The notes beneath the pieces are model-generated. The model was not told the DNA's origin, made no database searches, and saw only the letters and a list, made by a program, of their open reading frames with translations. From Streptomyces sp. NBC_00353 (lineage in GTDB: Bacteria; Actinomycetota; Actinomycetes; Streptomycetales; Streptomycetaceae): a stretch of 64,000 bases of DNA. How positions within the stretch are numbered: position 1 is the stretch's first letter; each line of letters starts with the position of its first letter. Both the position numbers and the translations under genes were made by a program. Positions 42,255-52,019 of the stretch are shown piece after piece. The DNA lies in assembly GCF_036108815.1 (NCBI RefSeq), contig NZ_CP107985.1:7685501-7749500 (forward strand), written 5' to 3'.

Positions 42255-42258
<4 letters not shown>
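41431..42258 (-). CDS. ABC-2 type permease (DrrB-like drug efflux)
   Basis: A 275-residue membrane protein with six predicted helices of the ABC-2/DrrB family (ITMLLFFGYVFGSALAMPG; GIMTGMFQSAQDCHRGVMDR with the conserved RFRTLPMSR; LLSSAYIPTDNLPGWLR with the NPIS motif after it). It forms the membrane channel for the ATPase encoded immediately upstream; their coding sequences overlap by 4 nt (42255-42258). Substrates of such pumps are hydrophobic drugs or pigments. Confidence 0.9.
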
Positions 42259-43210
<952 letters not shown>

Positions 43211-43232
<22 letters not shown>

Positions 43233-43268
43233 GTGTCCCACCGTAGCGCACTACGTACGGTGTACGTA
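43211..43268. promoter_or_regulatory. TetR operators between efflux operon and its regulator
   Basis: A perfect palindrome TACGTAC-GGT-GTACGTA (43252-43268) lies in the 64-bp divergent region, and a related copy GTACGGCGTACGTAGT (43211-43226) covers the first codons of the ATPase gene, 44 bp away. Both fit autoregulation and repression by the adjacent TetR protein. Confidence 0.8.
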
Positions 43269-43296
43269 ACTAGGATGGTGAGAGAGGTGATGATCG

Positions 43297-44004
43297 ATGG
43301 TGGGGCGACCCGCTGTACCCGAAGTGATCTGGGCGCGCCCCGAGCGTGCGGGCCGCGGCCCCAGGCCCGCGTTCAGCCGCGCCGACATCGCGGCAGCCGC
43401 CGTCCGTATCGCCGATGCGGAGGGCTTCGACGCGGTGTCCATGCGGAAGGTCGCGGCGGAGCTCGGCTGCGGCACGATGTCGCTCTACAACTATGTGCCC
43501 CGCAAGGAGGACCTGTACGAGCTGATGCTCGACGCGGTCAGCGGCGGGTACGAGTTCCCGGAGCCGTCCGGCGACTGGCGTGCCGATCTCGTCGCGCTGG
43601 CCCATCAGGCTCGCGAGATGATGCACCGCCACACCTGGGTGCCGCGGCTCATGTCACCCGTGTACGGCTTCAGCCCGAACGCGCTGCGGTATCTGGAGTA
43701 CACGCTCAGCTGCCTGGACGGGGTCGACGCACGGTTCGGCGAGAAGATGGAACTCATCGCCATGGTCAACGGCGTGGTGACCACCTATGTGGCCAACGAG
43801 ATCGCCACGGCGGAGCGCAGCCGGTCGCTGCCCTGGTCCGAGGAGCAGGAGCACGCCGCGCGCACCGGCTATCTGATCAGCCAGATCGCGACCGGGAAGT
43901 ATCCGCGGATGGCGGCGGGATTTGCCGAGGACCCCGGGCCGATCGATCTGGACGGGGTCTTCGACCGGGCGCTGCACCGGGTGCTGGACTCGTTCGACCG
44001 TTAG
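43297..44004 (+). CDS. TetR-family repressor (TetR_C type)
   Basis: A 235-residue regulator with an N-terminal helix-turn-helix (FSRADIAAAAVRIADAEGFD, VSMRKVAAELGCGTMSLYNYVPRKEDLYELMLD in pieces) and a C-terminal TetR_C ligand pocket rich in aromatic and Met residues. It is divergent from the DrrAB-like pump and should release the operators when the pump substrate binds. An extra ~25-residue N-terminal arm (PEVIWARPERAGRGPRP) precedes the HTH, as in many pump-linked TetR proteins. Confidence 0.92.
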   Translation: MVGRPAVPEVIWARPERAGRGPRPAFSRADIAAAAVRIADAEGFDAVSMRKVAAELGCGTMSLYNYVPRKEDLYELMLDAVSGGYEFPEPSGDWRADLVALAHQAREMMHRHTWVPRLMSPVYGFSPNALRYLEYTLSCLDGVDARFGEKMELIAMVNGVVTTYVANEIATAERSRSLPWSEEQEHAARTGYLISQIATGKYPRMAAGFAEDPGPIDLDGVFDRALHRVLDSFDR

Positions 44005-44025
44005 CGCGGATGCGCCCCGATGCCG

Positions 44026-45285
44026 TCACAGCAGCGCGAACTGCCCGTCCGGCCCCTCCTCCTGGTGGTCGAGCACCGACGCGGGCCGTCGGGCCGTCGC
44101 CGTGACCGGCAGGACACCGGCCGCCCGCAGGTCGCCGGTGGTGAGATGGGGGCCGTCGGTCAACGCCTGCTGTCGGGGCCGGAGTTCGGCGAGCAGCGCC
44201 AGCACGGTGATCAGTTCCAGCAGCTCCGAGGTCCACTCCCGGGGCCAGTCCCGGGGCCGTATCGCCTCCAGACCGTCGGCCCCGTCCGTCGCTGCCCGCC
44301 GCTCGAACCACAGCTCCAGCATCCGCACCCCGCCCACCCGGAACTCCCAGGCCCCCGCCGGCACCGGCGAGATGCGTCCCGTACCCAGCAGGAGCGCCTT
44401 GTCGTCGGAGTCGTACTCCAGCGTGCCCGGCGCGGCCGGTACCGCGGCCCGCACATAGGGGCGCCGCCCGCCGGGCAGCCGCGGGCGCTCCCCGCCACGG
44501 GCGCCGCGCAGCTGCAGCCGCAACAGTTCCCGGCCCAGTTCCACCCCGGCCCACCATCGTTCGGTGTCGGCGGGCAGCGGTACGACACACCCTGCGGGGG
44601 AGTGGCGGGCCGCCGTGACGATCCATGACAGCACGGACTCCGCGGTGACCGCGTCCCCGTGCCGGGCGCGCAGCAGCCCGAGCAGACCGGGCGCCAGATT
44701 GGGTTCCAGTCCACCGGGCCGCCGGAAAAGCGGCCGGATCCGGCCGGGGCGGCCCGCCGGGGAGTGGCCGTCGGGCAGCAGCGCCGTCACGGAGAGGGCC
44801 GGACCGGCGTCCTGCGGTACGTACCCGTGCTCGACGGCGAAAAGTTGGTGGCCGTCGGCGACCCGCCACAGTTCCGGGCGGGCGGTGTCGATCAGCCGGT
44901 GGTCGGGGATCAGCCACTGCTCGTCGAACGGGCCGTGCAGGATCCGTACCGGCTCGGGGCACGGGCCGGACTCCCGGGCGAACCGGGCGGTTGAGGTGGA
45001 CTGTCCGGGCAGCGCCGCGACCGGAGTCTGCGGGGTACGGGAACGGGTGGGCCGGAAGAGAAGTTCGCGCTCGGCTCCCTCGGCGCGCACCAGCCGCGCC
45101 CAACGGGCCCTGAGGGAAGCGGCGTCCGGAGCCGTCACCCACTGGCGCCCGGTGCGCAGAGGTCGTACGGACCATGGCATGAGGTCGTCGAGCAGCGGGA
45201 CGTCGTCGTCCCCGCCGGCTCCGGCGCCCGCCCGTGCTGCCACCGTGTCGTCCTCCCCGTCGCCACGTCTGCCCGCCCCAGGCAT
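44026..45285 (-). CDS. stand-alone type ISP specificity-domain protein
   Basis: A 419-residue protein. MPWSVRPLRTGRQWVTAPDA, FRPTRSRT, ESGPCPEPVRILHGPFDEQW and LIDTARPELWRVADGHQLFA match the C-terminal target-recognition domain of type ISP restriction-modification enzymes. The helicase and methyltransferase parts of a true ISP enzyme (~1600 residues) are absent. Streptomyces genomes commonly carry this short form, often annotated as a DNA methyltransferase, though no SAM-binding or N/DPPY motif can be seen. It may bind DNA in another context. The start is uncertain (no good RBS). Confidence 0.72.
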   Translation of the reverse strand: MPGAGRRGDGEDDTVAARAGAGAGGDDDVPLLDDLMPWSVRPLRTGRQWVTAPDAASLRARWARLVRAEGAERELLFRPTRSRTPQTPVAALPGQSTSTARFARESGPCPEPVRILHGPFDEQWLIPDHRLIDTARPELWRVADGHQLFAVEHGYVPQDAGPALSVTALLPDGHSPAGRPGRIRPLFRRPGGLEPNLAPGLLGLLRARHGDAVTAESVLSWIVTAARHSPAGCVVPLPADTERWWAGVELGRELLRLQLRGARGGERPRLPGGRRPYVRAAVPAAPGTLEYDSDDKALLLGTGRISPVPAGAWEFRVGGVRMLELWFERRAATDGADGLEAIRPRDWPREWTSELLELITVLALLAELRPRQQALTDGPHLTTGDLRAAGVLPVTATARRPASVLDHQEEGPDGQFALL

Positions 45286-45315
45286 CGTAACGGCGTGACG
45301 CGGGAGGGCGGCGGG

Positions 45316-46083
45316 TCAGTGCGCTTCCACCGTCACCGAGAAGGAGAACCGGTCCCCCCGGTACCGGATCTGCGCCACGTCCACCACCCGGCCGCTCTCG
45401 TCGTACGTCACCCCCGTGTAGAAGAGGATCGGGCTGAGCAGCGGGACCTGGAGGAGCTCGGCGGTGGCCGGGTCGGCGAGCCGTGCCTCGACCGTGTCCG
45501 TGATCCGTGCGATCCGGACGCCGACGCGGTCGCGCAGCACCTTGGTCATCGGCCAGCGTTCGAGATCGGCGGCATCGAGCCGGGCCGCGACCTCGGGATG
45601 CACGGCGTTCTCCGCCCAGTTGGTGGGCTCACCGCTGTCGCCGTCGCAGCGCAGCCGCCGGTAGCCGACCACCTCCGTGCACTCCGGGAAGTACTCCACG
45701 AGATCGCCTGTCAGCGCCAGCGGACCATGGCCGAGAACCGTGGTCCGCTCGCCCGACTGCTGGGCGACGATCGCATCGATCGACCCGAGCAGCCGCACCG
45801 GCGACACCCGCCGGGCGCGCGGCTCGATGAAGGTGCCGCGCCGCCGGTGCCTGCTGATCAGCCCCTCCGTCTCCAGCTCCTTGAGCGCCTGCCGCATCGT
45901 GAGGACGCTGACGCCGTAGTGCGCGGCGAGCTGTTCCTCGGTCGGCAGCCGCAGCGAGGCGTCCTGGGCGCGGCCGAGTATGGAGGCGCGCAGGGACTGC
46001 GAGACCTGGTACCACAGCGGCAGTTTGCGGTTCAGGACCAGCGAGTCGGGGGCGAAGGCCGTCACCTGGGGCACCTGGGTCAC
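45316..46083 (-). CDS. GntR-family regulator with UTRA domain
   Basis: A 255-residue HutC/FadR-type GntR protein. N-terminal winged helix (LPLWYQVSQSLRASILGRAQ; LRLPTEEQLAAHYGVSVLTM; RQALKELETEGLISRHRRRG) is followed by a UTRA ligand-binding domain (PLALTGDLVEYFPECTEVVG; EARLADPATAELLQVPLLSP; SGRVVDVAQIRYRGDRFSFS). It lies 63 bp downstream of hmgA on the same strand and probably senses a tyrosine-catabolic intermediate, acting at the hmgA promoter palindrome (inference). Confidence 0.88.
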   Translation of the reverse strand: MTQVPQVTAFAPDSLVLNRKLPLWYQVSQSLRASILGRAQDASLRLPTEEQLAAHYGVSVLTMRQALKELETEGLISRHRRRGTFIEPRARRVSPVRLLGSIDAIVAQQSGERTTVLGHGPLALTGDLVEYFPECTEVVGYRRLRCDGDSGEPTNWAENAVHPEVAARLDAADLERWPMTKVLRDRVGVRIARITDTVEARLADPATAELLQVPLLSPILFYTGVTYDESGRVVDVAQIRYRGDRFSFSVTVEAH

Positions 46084-46146
46084 TGGACTCTCCGTACTGC
46101 GACACTGCGGACGCGACGAGCGGGGGCTGGGAAGGGCGGGCTTCGC

Positions 46147-47484
46147 CTATGGCCGGAAGTTGCGTTCGAGACCCTGCCATACGTCGTCGTACCCGCGCTG
46201 CAGATGGTCGGCGGTTGCCGCCTGCCCGGTCGCCGTGACCGGCCAGCGGGTCTCGAACATGAAGGCAAGACCGGCGTCGATCTTCTGCGGCTTCAGCTCT
46301 GCCGCGCTCGCCCGGTCGAAGGTCTCCCGGTCCGGGCCGTGCGCCGACATCATGTTGTGGAGCGAGCCGCCGCCCGGCACGAAGCCGCCCTTGCCGGCCG
46401 TCTTCGCGTCGTAGGCACCCTCGATCAGCCCCATGTACTCGCTCATCACATTGCGGTGGAAGTACGGCGGGCGGAACGTGTCCTCGCCGACCAGCCAGCG
46501 CGGCGCGAAGACGACGAAGTCCACACCGGCCAGACCGGGGGTGTCGGACGGCGAGGTCAGCACCGTGAAGATCGACGGGTCGGGGTGGTCGTAGCTGATG
46601 GAGCCGATGACATTGAAGCGGTGCAGGTCGTAGACGTACGGGGTGTGGTTGCCGTGCCAGGCGACCACATCGAGCGGCGAGTGGTCGTACGTCGCGGACC
46701 AGAGGTTGCCGCAGAACTTGTTGATCACCTGGACCGGGCGGTCCTCGTCCTCGTACGCGGCGACCGGGGCGAGGAAGTCCCGGGCGTTGGCAAGGCCGTT
46801 GGCGCCGATCGGACCGAGGTCGGGCAGGGTGAACGGCTGGCCGTAGTTCTCGCAGACGTAGCCGCGGGCGGAGTCGTCGAGGAGCTCCACGCGGAAGCGG
46901 ACGCCGCGGGGGATCAGCGCGACGTGGCCGGGGTCGGCGCGCAGCAGGCCCAGTTCGGTACGGAGCAGCAGACCGCCATGCTCCGGGACGATCAGCAGCT
47001 CGCCGTCCGAGTCGCTGAACACCCGGTCGGTCATGGCCGTGTTGGCGTGGTAGAGGTGCACCGCCATCCCCGTGCGCTGGGTGACGTCGCCGTTGCCGCC
47101 GAGGGTCCACAGGCCTGCCAGGAAATCCGTACCGGGCGCGGGCTCGGGCAGCGGGTCCCAGCGCAGCCGGTTCGGATCGGGGACGGACTCGGTGAAGGGG
47201 GCGGTGCGCACCGCGCCGTTGTCGATCCGGACGAACGGCGGGTGGGCGGCCGAGGGGCGGATCCGGTAGAGCCATGAACGGCGGTTGTGGGCCCGCGGTT
47301 CGGTGAAGGCCGAGCCGCTCAGCTGCTCGGCGTAGAGCCCGAGGGGCGCTCGCTGCGGCGAGTTGCGGCCGTGCGGCAGCGCCCCCGGGACCGCCTCGGA
47401 GCTGTGCTCATTGCCGAAACCGGCGGAGTGCGCAAGCGCTTCCGCCGTCTTCCTCGCCTGCTCGATGCCGCTGGTGCCGCCCAT
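46147..47484 (-). CDS. hmgA: homogentisate 1,2-dioxygenase
   Basis: A 445-residue Fe(II) dioxygenase that opens homogentisate to maleylacetoacetate in tyrosine/phenylalanine catabolism. The family is obvious throughout: GFGNEHSSEAVPGALPHGRN at the start, NRRSWLYRIRPS, PEHGGLLLRTELGLL, VRFRVELLDDSARGYVCENY, HGNHTPYVYDL and DFVVFAPRWLVGEDTFRPPY with HRNVMSEYMGLIEG holding the metal ligands. Length is normal. A 20-bp palindrome sits 25 nt upstream of its start codon. Confidence 0.97.
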   Translation of the reverse strand: MGGTSGIEQARKTAEALAHSAGFGNEHSSEAVPGALPHGRNSPQRAPLGLYAEQLSGSAFTEPRAHNRRSWLYRIRPSAAHPPFVRIDNGAVRTAPFTESVPDPNRLRWDPLPEPAPGTDFLAGLWTLGGNGDVTQRTGMAVHLYHANTAMTDRVFSDSDGELLIVPEHGGLLLRTELGLLRADPGHVALIPRGVRFRVELLDDSARGYVCENYGQPFTLPDLGPIGANGLANARDFLAPVAAYEDEDRPVQVINKFCGNLWSATYDHSPLDVVAWHGNHTPYVYDLHRFNVIGSISYDHPDPSIFTVLTSPSDTPGLAGVDFVVFAPRWLVGEDTFRPPYFHRNVMSEYMGLIEGAYDAKTAGKGGFVPGGGSLHNMMSAHGPDRETFDRASAAELKPQKIDAGLAFMFETRWPVTATGQAATADHLQRGYDDVWQGLERNFRP

Positions 47485-47508
47485 GCCGCGCTCCCGGTGC
47501 CGAAGAAA

Positions 47509-47528
47509 TCCTATGGGTCACCGTAGGA
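47509..47528. promoter_or_regulatory. palindromic operator at the hmgA promoter
   Basis: TCCTATGGGTCACCGTAGGA: 5-bp perfect outer arms plus GG/CC inner pairs. It is placed to overlap the hmgA promoter or 5' leader and is the best candidate binding site for a pathway regulator. Confidence 0.6.
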
Positions 47529-47661
47529 ATCAGATCGGGGCACGTCAACGGTGCGGGGCGGTGGCGCGCCGCGGATCCGGGGCGGAGCCGTGCCGGAAAT
47601 CTTTTGGTCCGTCGCGCACAAGGGGGTTCCAAAAGTTGAACAATGCTCTACTCTCCCGCAC

Positions 47662-49830
47662 ATGTCGTGGACACGAAGACTTCTGGTGGTCCTGGTGGCA
47701 CTGGCTGCCGCACTCCTCGCGGCCCCGGCCGCCCAGGCGCACGAGGAACGGCCGGTCACCCTGCCCGACGGTTCCGGCAGTGTCCCGGTCCACCGCGCCG
47801 GCGAACCCGATCTGCTGGTCTGCAAGAGCGACCGGGCCGACTTCGAACGCCGGATATCCGGCTTTCCGGCGAAGCTCCGGGCACGCAACCTCGAACTCTT
47901 CGAACGGTGCCGGAAGTCCGGCTACCGCCATCTGCAACAGGCCGTCGACAAGGTCGGCAGACCCGGCATGAACATCGCGATCCTGCCCGGCCTGTACGAG
48001 GAGGAGCCCTCGCTGCCCAGGCCGACGGGGGAGTGCGCGAGGCTCAAGGCACCCAACTCTCAGCTCGGCTACCAGATCCTGTCGTACGCGCAGCAGAAGC
48101 AGTGTCCGCACAACCAGAACCTGGTGGCGATCCTCGGCAAGAAGCAGCTCCAGATCGAGGGGACCGGGGCGGAGCGCACCGACGTCGTCATCGACGCCAA
48201 GTACCAGAAGCTCAACGCGATCCGCGCGGACGGCTCCGACGGCATCTACTTCAAGAACTTCACCGCCCAGCGCACCACGTTCAACTCGCTGTACGTGCTG
48301 GCACAGGACGGCTTCGTCATCGACGACGTCCTCACCCGGTGGAACGACGAGTACGGCTTCCTCACCTTCGCCAGTGACCACGGGCTGTACAAGAACTGCG
48401 AGTCGTACGGCAACGGCGACTCCGGCATCTATCCCGGCAGTGCGTCGGACATCAACGACGGATACGGCTACGACGTGCCGCGCTACTCCATCGAGATCAC
48501 CGGCTGCCGGAGCCACCACAACATGGTCGGCTACTCCGGCACCGCGGGCGATTCCGTTTACGTCCACGACAACGAGTTCGACCACAACATGGGCGGCGCC
48601 TCGATGGACAGCGCCTTCCCGGGCCACCCCGGCCTCCCGCAGAACCACGCACGCTTCGAGCGCAACCTGATCCACGACAACAACGCCGACTACTACCCGT
48701 ACGTCGCCGACGGCACCTGCGCCAAACCGCCCGTGGAGCGCGGCTACGAGGACGGTGTCGTCTGCCCGCAGATCTCCATGCCGCCGGGCACCGGCATCAT
48801 CACCGCGGGCGGCAACTGGAACATCTACGAGAACAACTGGATCTACGGACAGCAGCGCGTCGCCTTTTTCCTGAGTGCCGTCCCCGCCTTCATTCGCGGC
48901 GAGAACGCCCTGGCGAAGCAGGTCGACACCTCGCACCACAACCGGTACGCGGGCAACCACCTCGGCACGGACAAGGCGGGCCGTTCCCGGCCCAACCGCA
49001 CCGACGTGTGGTGGGACGGCCAGGGCGACGGCAACTGCTGGCAGTCGGACACCGGACCGTCCACACCGCGCTCGCTGCCCGAGTGCGGGGAGGCGCGCGG
49101 CGCGGTCTCCGGCCGCACCGATCGACTGGTGGGCGAACCGGTCAAACTCGCCCAATTGCTGGTCTGTGCCGACTACAACGTGCAGGCGCGGCGGCTGCCG
49201 GCCGGCTGTGACTGGTACGGCGCACGCGGCATCGAGCGCATCGAGGTACAGATCGCGCTGGGTGTCGCCCTGGTGCTCGTGCTGGTCGGCGGGGTGCTGT
49301 GGTGGCGCCGTCTGCGGCACAGCCGGCTCGCCACAGCGGCCACGCTGCTCGGCGCGATCGGCCTCGGGCTGGATGTGGCCGGCGCGACGACGGGCTTTGC
49401 GTCCTCCTGTCTGCCCGCGGTGGCGCTGCTGCTGACCGGGGCGTGGTGGACCGGCATCGGGTTCGTACTGCGCGGCGAGCGGCCCGGACTGGGCTGGACC
49501 ACGATGGTGCTGGGCGTCCTGACCCTGCTCGACGCCTTCGACAAGGCCGTCCTGATGATCCCGTGGATCCCGATCGGCCCGGCCTGGGTGCGCGGCCTCC
49601 TCGGCGTCATCTGGGTGGTGTGGGCGGTGGTGGCTGCGGCGCGGCACGGTGAACGGACGGTACGGAGGAGGGCGGACCCGGGGCCGGACGCGGACGCCGA
49701 TGCGGCGGACAGACAGGGTGGCGACGGGACGGGAGCCGGTGCGCACGCGGGGTCCGGATCGGCGGATTCCGGGCCGGACACGCACTCCGCGTCCGACCGG
49801 TCCGCCGCACCGGATCGGGACCGATCATGA
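47662..49830 (+). CDS. secreted/membrane right-handed beta-helix protein
   Basis: A 722-residue protein. The ATG at 47662 begins the signal peptide (RRLLVVLVALAAALLAAPAA); no RBS is visible. A parallel beta-helix of the pectate-lyase/NosD type occupies ~residues 140-440, with stacked repeats (GIYFKNFTAQRTTFNSLYVL; NGDSGIYPGSAS; HHNMVGYSGTAGDSVYVHDN). After ~residue 530 come four to five transmembrane helices and a hydrophilic Asp/Gly-rich tail. It is predicted to bind or cleave a polysaccharide at the cell surface. First of three overlapping genes (ATGA overlap with the next). Confidence 0.82.
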   Translation: MSWTRRLLVVLVALAAALLAAPAAQAHEERPVTLPDGSGSVPVHRAGEPDLLVCKSDRADFERRISGFPAKLRARNLELFERCRKSGYRHLQQAVDKVGRPGMNIAILPGLYEEEPSLPRPTGECARLKAPNSQLGYQILSYAQQKQCPHNQNLVAILGKKQLQIEGTGAERTDVVIDAKYQKLNAIRADGSDGIYFKNFTAQRTTFNSLYVLAQDGFVIDDVLTRWNDEYGFLTFASDHGLYKNCESYGNGDSGIYPGSASDINDGYGYDVPRYSIEITGCRSHHNMVGYSGTAGDSVYVHDNEFDHNMGGASMDSAFPGHPGLPQNHARFERNLIHDNNADYYPYVADGTCAKPPVERGYEDGVVCPQISMPPGTGIITAGGNWNIYENNWIYGQQRVAFFLSAVPAFIRGENALAKQVDTSHHNRYAGNHLGTDKAGRSRPNRTDVWWDGQGDGNCWQSDTGPSTPRSLPECGEARGAVSGRTDRLVGEPVKLAQLLVCADYNVQARRLPAGCDWYGARGIERIEVQIALGVALVLVLVGGVLWWRRLRHSRLATAATLLGAIGLGLDVAGATTGFASSCLPAVALLLTGAWWTGIGFVLRGERPGLGWTTMVLGVLTLLDAFDKAVLMIPWIPIGPAWVRGLLGVIWVVWAVVAAARHGERTVRRRADPGPDADADAADRQGGDGTGAGAHAGSGSADSGPDTHSASDRSAAPDRDRS

Positions 49831-50693
49831 AGCGAACCCCCAGCCCTCTGCGGCACAACAGGCTCAGCACGCTCAACAGGCGGACGGCGCGCACGGCTTC
49901 CCTCCGGCTCACCGTCGCCCTCCTCACCGCAGGCGCCCTCGTGGGCGGTGCGAGTGCCTGTGGCGGGCGGGCGACCACCCACCACCGACCCGGTACCAGT
50001 CATGAACAGGCCAGCGGCAGTGTCGGCCGGCTCCTTGCCGCCGACGACGGATCCGGTCACCGGCTCCGTCAGGTCGAAGCCGAGGGCGCCCCTGCGGTGA
50101 CCGTTGCCGTACGGCCGGACTCCGAGGACGGGTGGAACGTCCATCTCTCCGTACGGAACTTCAGGTTCACCCCGGACAGCGTCGGTGGCGCGGCGCTCCC
50201 CGGACGCGGCCACGCCCTGCTCCTCCTCGACGGTCACCCACTGGCCCGGCTCTACGGCCCCTGGTACCACCTCCCCGGCTCGCTCGTCCGCGGTGCGGGC
50301 GGCGGCCGCACCCTCACGGCCCGGCTGTACGCCGACGATCACACCGCCTGGGCCGTGCACTCCACACCGATCCAGGCCACCACTCCGCTCACCACCGCTC
50401 CTCCCGTCGGCACGCCCGCCGAACCCCGCCCCGACCGGACTCTGGAGATCGTCATCTCTCAGGGCAAGGTCAGCCCCGCCCCCGGCCGCATCGAGATCAA
50501 GAAGGGGCAGCGCATCGAGCTGCGCGTCCGCACCGACCACGCCGACACCCTCCACGTCCACGGCTACGACAGGGAAGCGCGCCTGCCCGCCGGACGGACC
50601 ACCACGCTCACCCTCACCGCCGATCGCACCGGGCTCTTCGAGGTCGAGACCCATGAGTCCGCACTGCTCCTGACCCAGCTCGTCGTACGGTGA
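49827..50693 (+). CDS. lipoprotein with cupredoxin-like C-terminal domain
   Basis: A 288-residue lipoprotein. Lipobox GGASAC near residue 45 follows a hydrophobic signal. The C-terminal ~100 residues (LEIVISQGKVSPAPGRIEIK; GQRIELRVRTDHADTLHVHG; YDREARLPAGRTTTLTL) have the cupredoxin beta-sandwich pattern, with His in DTLHVHGYD but no obvious Cys ligand, so copper binding is uncertain. The N-terminal domain (NVHLSVRNFRFTPDSVGG) resembles a second beta-sandwich. Translationally coupled to both neighbours. Confidence 0.75.
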   Translation: MKRTPSPLRHNRLSTLNRRTARTASLRLTVALLTAGALVGGASACGGRATTHHRPGTSHEQASGSVGRLLAADDGSGHRLRQVEAEGAPAVTVAVRPDSEDGWNVHLSVRNFRFTPDSVGGAALPGRGHALLLLDGHPLARLYGPWYHLPGSLVRGAGGGRTLTARLYADDHTAWAVHSTPIQATTPLTTAPPVGTPAEPRPDRTLEIVISQGKVSPAPGRIEIKKGQRIELRVRTDHADTLHVHGYDREARLPAGRTTTLTLTADRTGLFEVETHESALLLTQLVVR

Positions 50694-51973
50694 GCGTCCT
50701 CGCCCACGGCATCGGCTCCCGGCACGACCTGCCGCTGTCCCCCTTCCATGCGTTCGCCGGCGCGTTCGCCGCCCTCTTCGTCTCGTTTCTCGCCCTCGGC
50801 CTGCTCTGGTCCGCCTCCCGATTCCGCGGGGACCGGGCGGGCCGCCCGCTCCCGGCCGCCCTGCAGCGCCTTGCCGACGCCCGCCCGACCCGTACGGTCG
50901 CGCGCGCCGTAGGCCTGGCCGCCGCCCTGTTCGTCCTCCTCCACCTCCTCCTCGGCCCGAACGGGCCGGAGCGCAACCCGGCCGCGGGCACCGTCTATGT
51001 GCTCCTCTGGGTCGGGCTCGTCCCCGCCTCGCTCCTCCTCGGTCCCGTCTGGCGACTCCTCAATCCCCTGCGCACGCTCCACCTCCTCGTCTGCCGCGCA
51101 CTCGGCCGCGACCCGGCCGCAGGCCGCCCCCTCCCTGTACGTCTCGGCCTGTGGCCCGCTGCGGCCGGACTCCTCGCCTTCACCTGGCTCGAACTCGTCG
51201 CCCCCGACCCCGCGTCGTCCACCGCCCTCCTTCTCTTCTTCGTGCTCCACGGCGTTGTCCACCTCGCGGGCGCCGCCCGATACGGCGCCCGCTGGTTCGA
51301 CCACGCCGACGCCTTCGAGGTCTACTCCGGCCTGCTCGCCCGGCTCTCCCCCCTCGGCCGCCGGCCCGCCGACAGCCGACTCGTCCTGCGCTCCCCGTTC
51401 AACGGACTCGACGCCGTCCCCCAGGTCCCCGGTCTCGTCGCCACCGTGTGCGTCATGCTCGGCTCCACCGCCTACGACGGCTTCTCCGACGCCCCCTCCT
51501 GGATCACCACCGTCCAGACCTCACCCCTGGGCCGCACCACCGCGGCCACGCTCGGACTGCTTGCCGCCGTCGCCCTCGTTGCCACCCTGTATGCCCTCTG
51601 CACCGGTGCCACCCGGCTGATCTCCGGTCAACTCCGCCACCCCCTCACCGCCTTCGCACACTCGCTCGTCCCGATCGCCCTCGGCTACCTCGTCGCCCAC
51701 TACTTCACACTCTTCGTCACCGAAGGTCCACACACAGTCATGGTGGCACTCGGCACTGACAACCCGGTCCCGCCCGAACCGCCCCTGGCCCCCGGCGGCA
51801 TCGCCACGCTCCAGGTCGTCGCGATCGTCATCGGGCACGTCCTCGGCGTCGTCGCCGCCCACGACCGGTCCGTCCGCCTCTTCCCGCCCGCTCGCGCCGT
51901 CGCGGGGCAACTCCCCCTGCTGGCCCTGATGATCGCGTACACCATCGGCGGACTGACCCTCCTCCTCGCCTGA
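50690..51973 (+). CDS. polytopic membrane protein of the beta-helix operon
   Basis: A 427-residue protein starting at GTG within a GTGA overlap with the lipoprotein gene. About ten transmembrane helices (e.g. AFAGAFAALFVSFLALGLLW; GTVYVLLWVGLVPASLLLGP; LVPIALGYLVAHYFTLFVTE). HPLTAFAHSLVPIALGYLVAHYFT-region histidines lie in membrane segments. The family has no assigned function to my knowledge. The operon suggests a partner that delivers metal, redox equivalents or substrate for the two surface proteins. Confidence 0.78.
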   Translation: MSVLAHGIGSRHDLPLSPFHAFAGAFAALFVSFLALGLLWSASRFRGDRAGRPLPAALQRLADARPTRTVARAVGLAAALFVLLHLLLGPNGPERNPAAGTVYVLLWVGLVPASLLLGPVWRLLNPLRTLHLLVCRALGRDPAAGRPLPVRLGLWPAAAGLLAFTWLELVAPDPASSTALLLFFVLHGVVHLAGAARYGARWFDHADAFEVYSGLLARLSPLGRRPADSRLVLRSPFNGLDAVPQVPGLVATVCVMLGSTAYDGFSDAPSWITTVQTSPLGRTTAATLGLLAAVALVATLYALCTGATRLISGQLRHPLTAFAHSLVPIALGYLVAHYFTLFVTEGPHTVMVALGTDNPVPPEPPLAPGGIATLQVVAIVIGHVLGVVAAHDRSVRLFPPARAVAGQLPLLALMIAYTIGGLTLLLA

Positions 51974-52019
51974 CCGCAGGTGTGCACCCGCCCCTCCAGC
52001 AGGGGAGAGCCACGGCATC

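Noticed and set aside
45295..47277. 660-codon plus-strand frame opposite hmgA and the GntR gene
   Set aside because: Antisense shadow of two well-recognised genes; low-complexity Arg/Val/Gly content.
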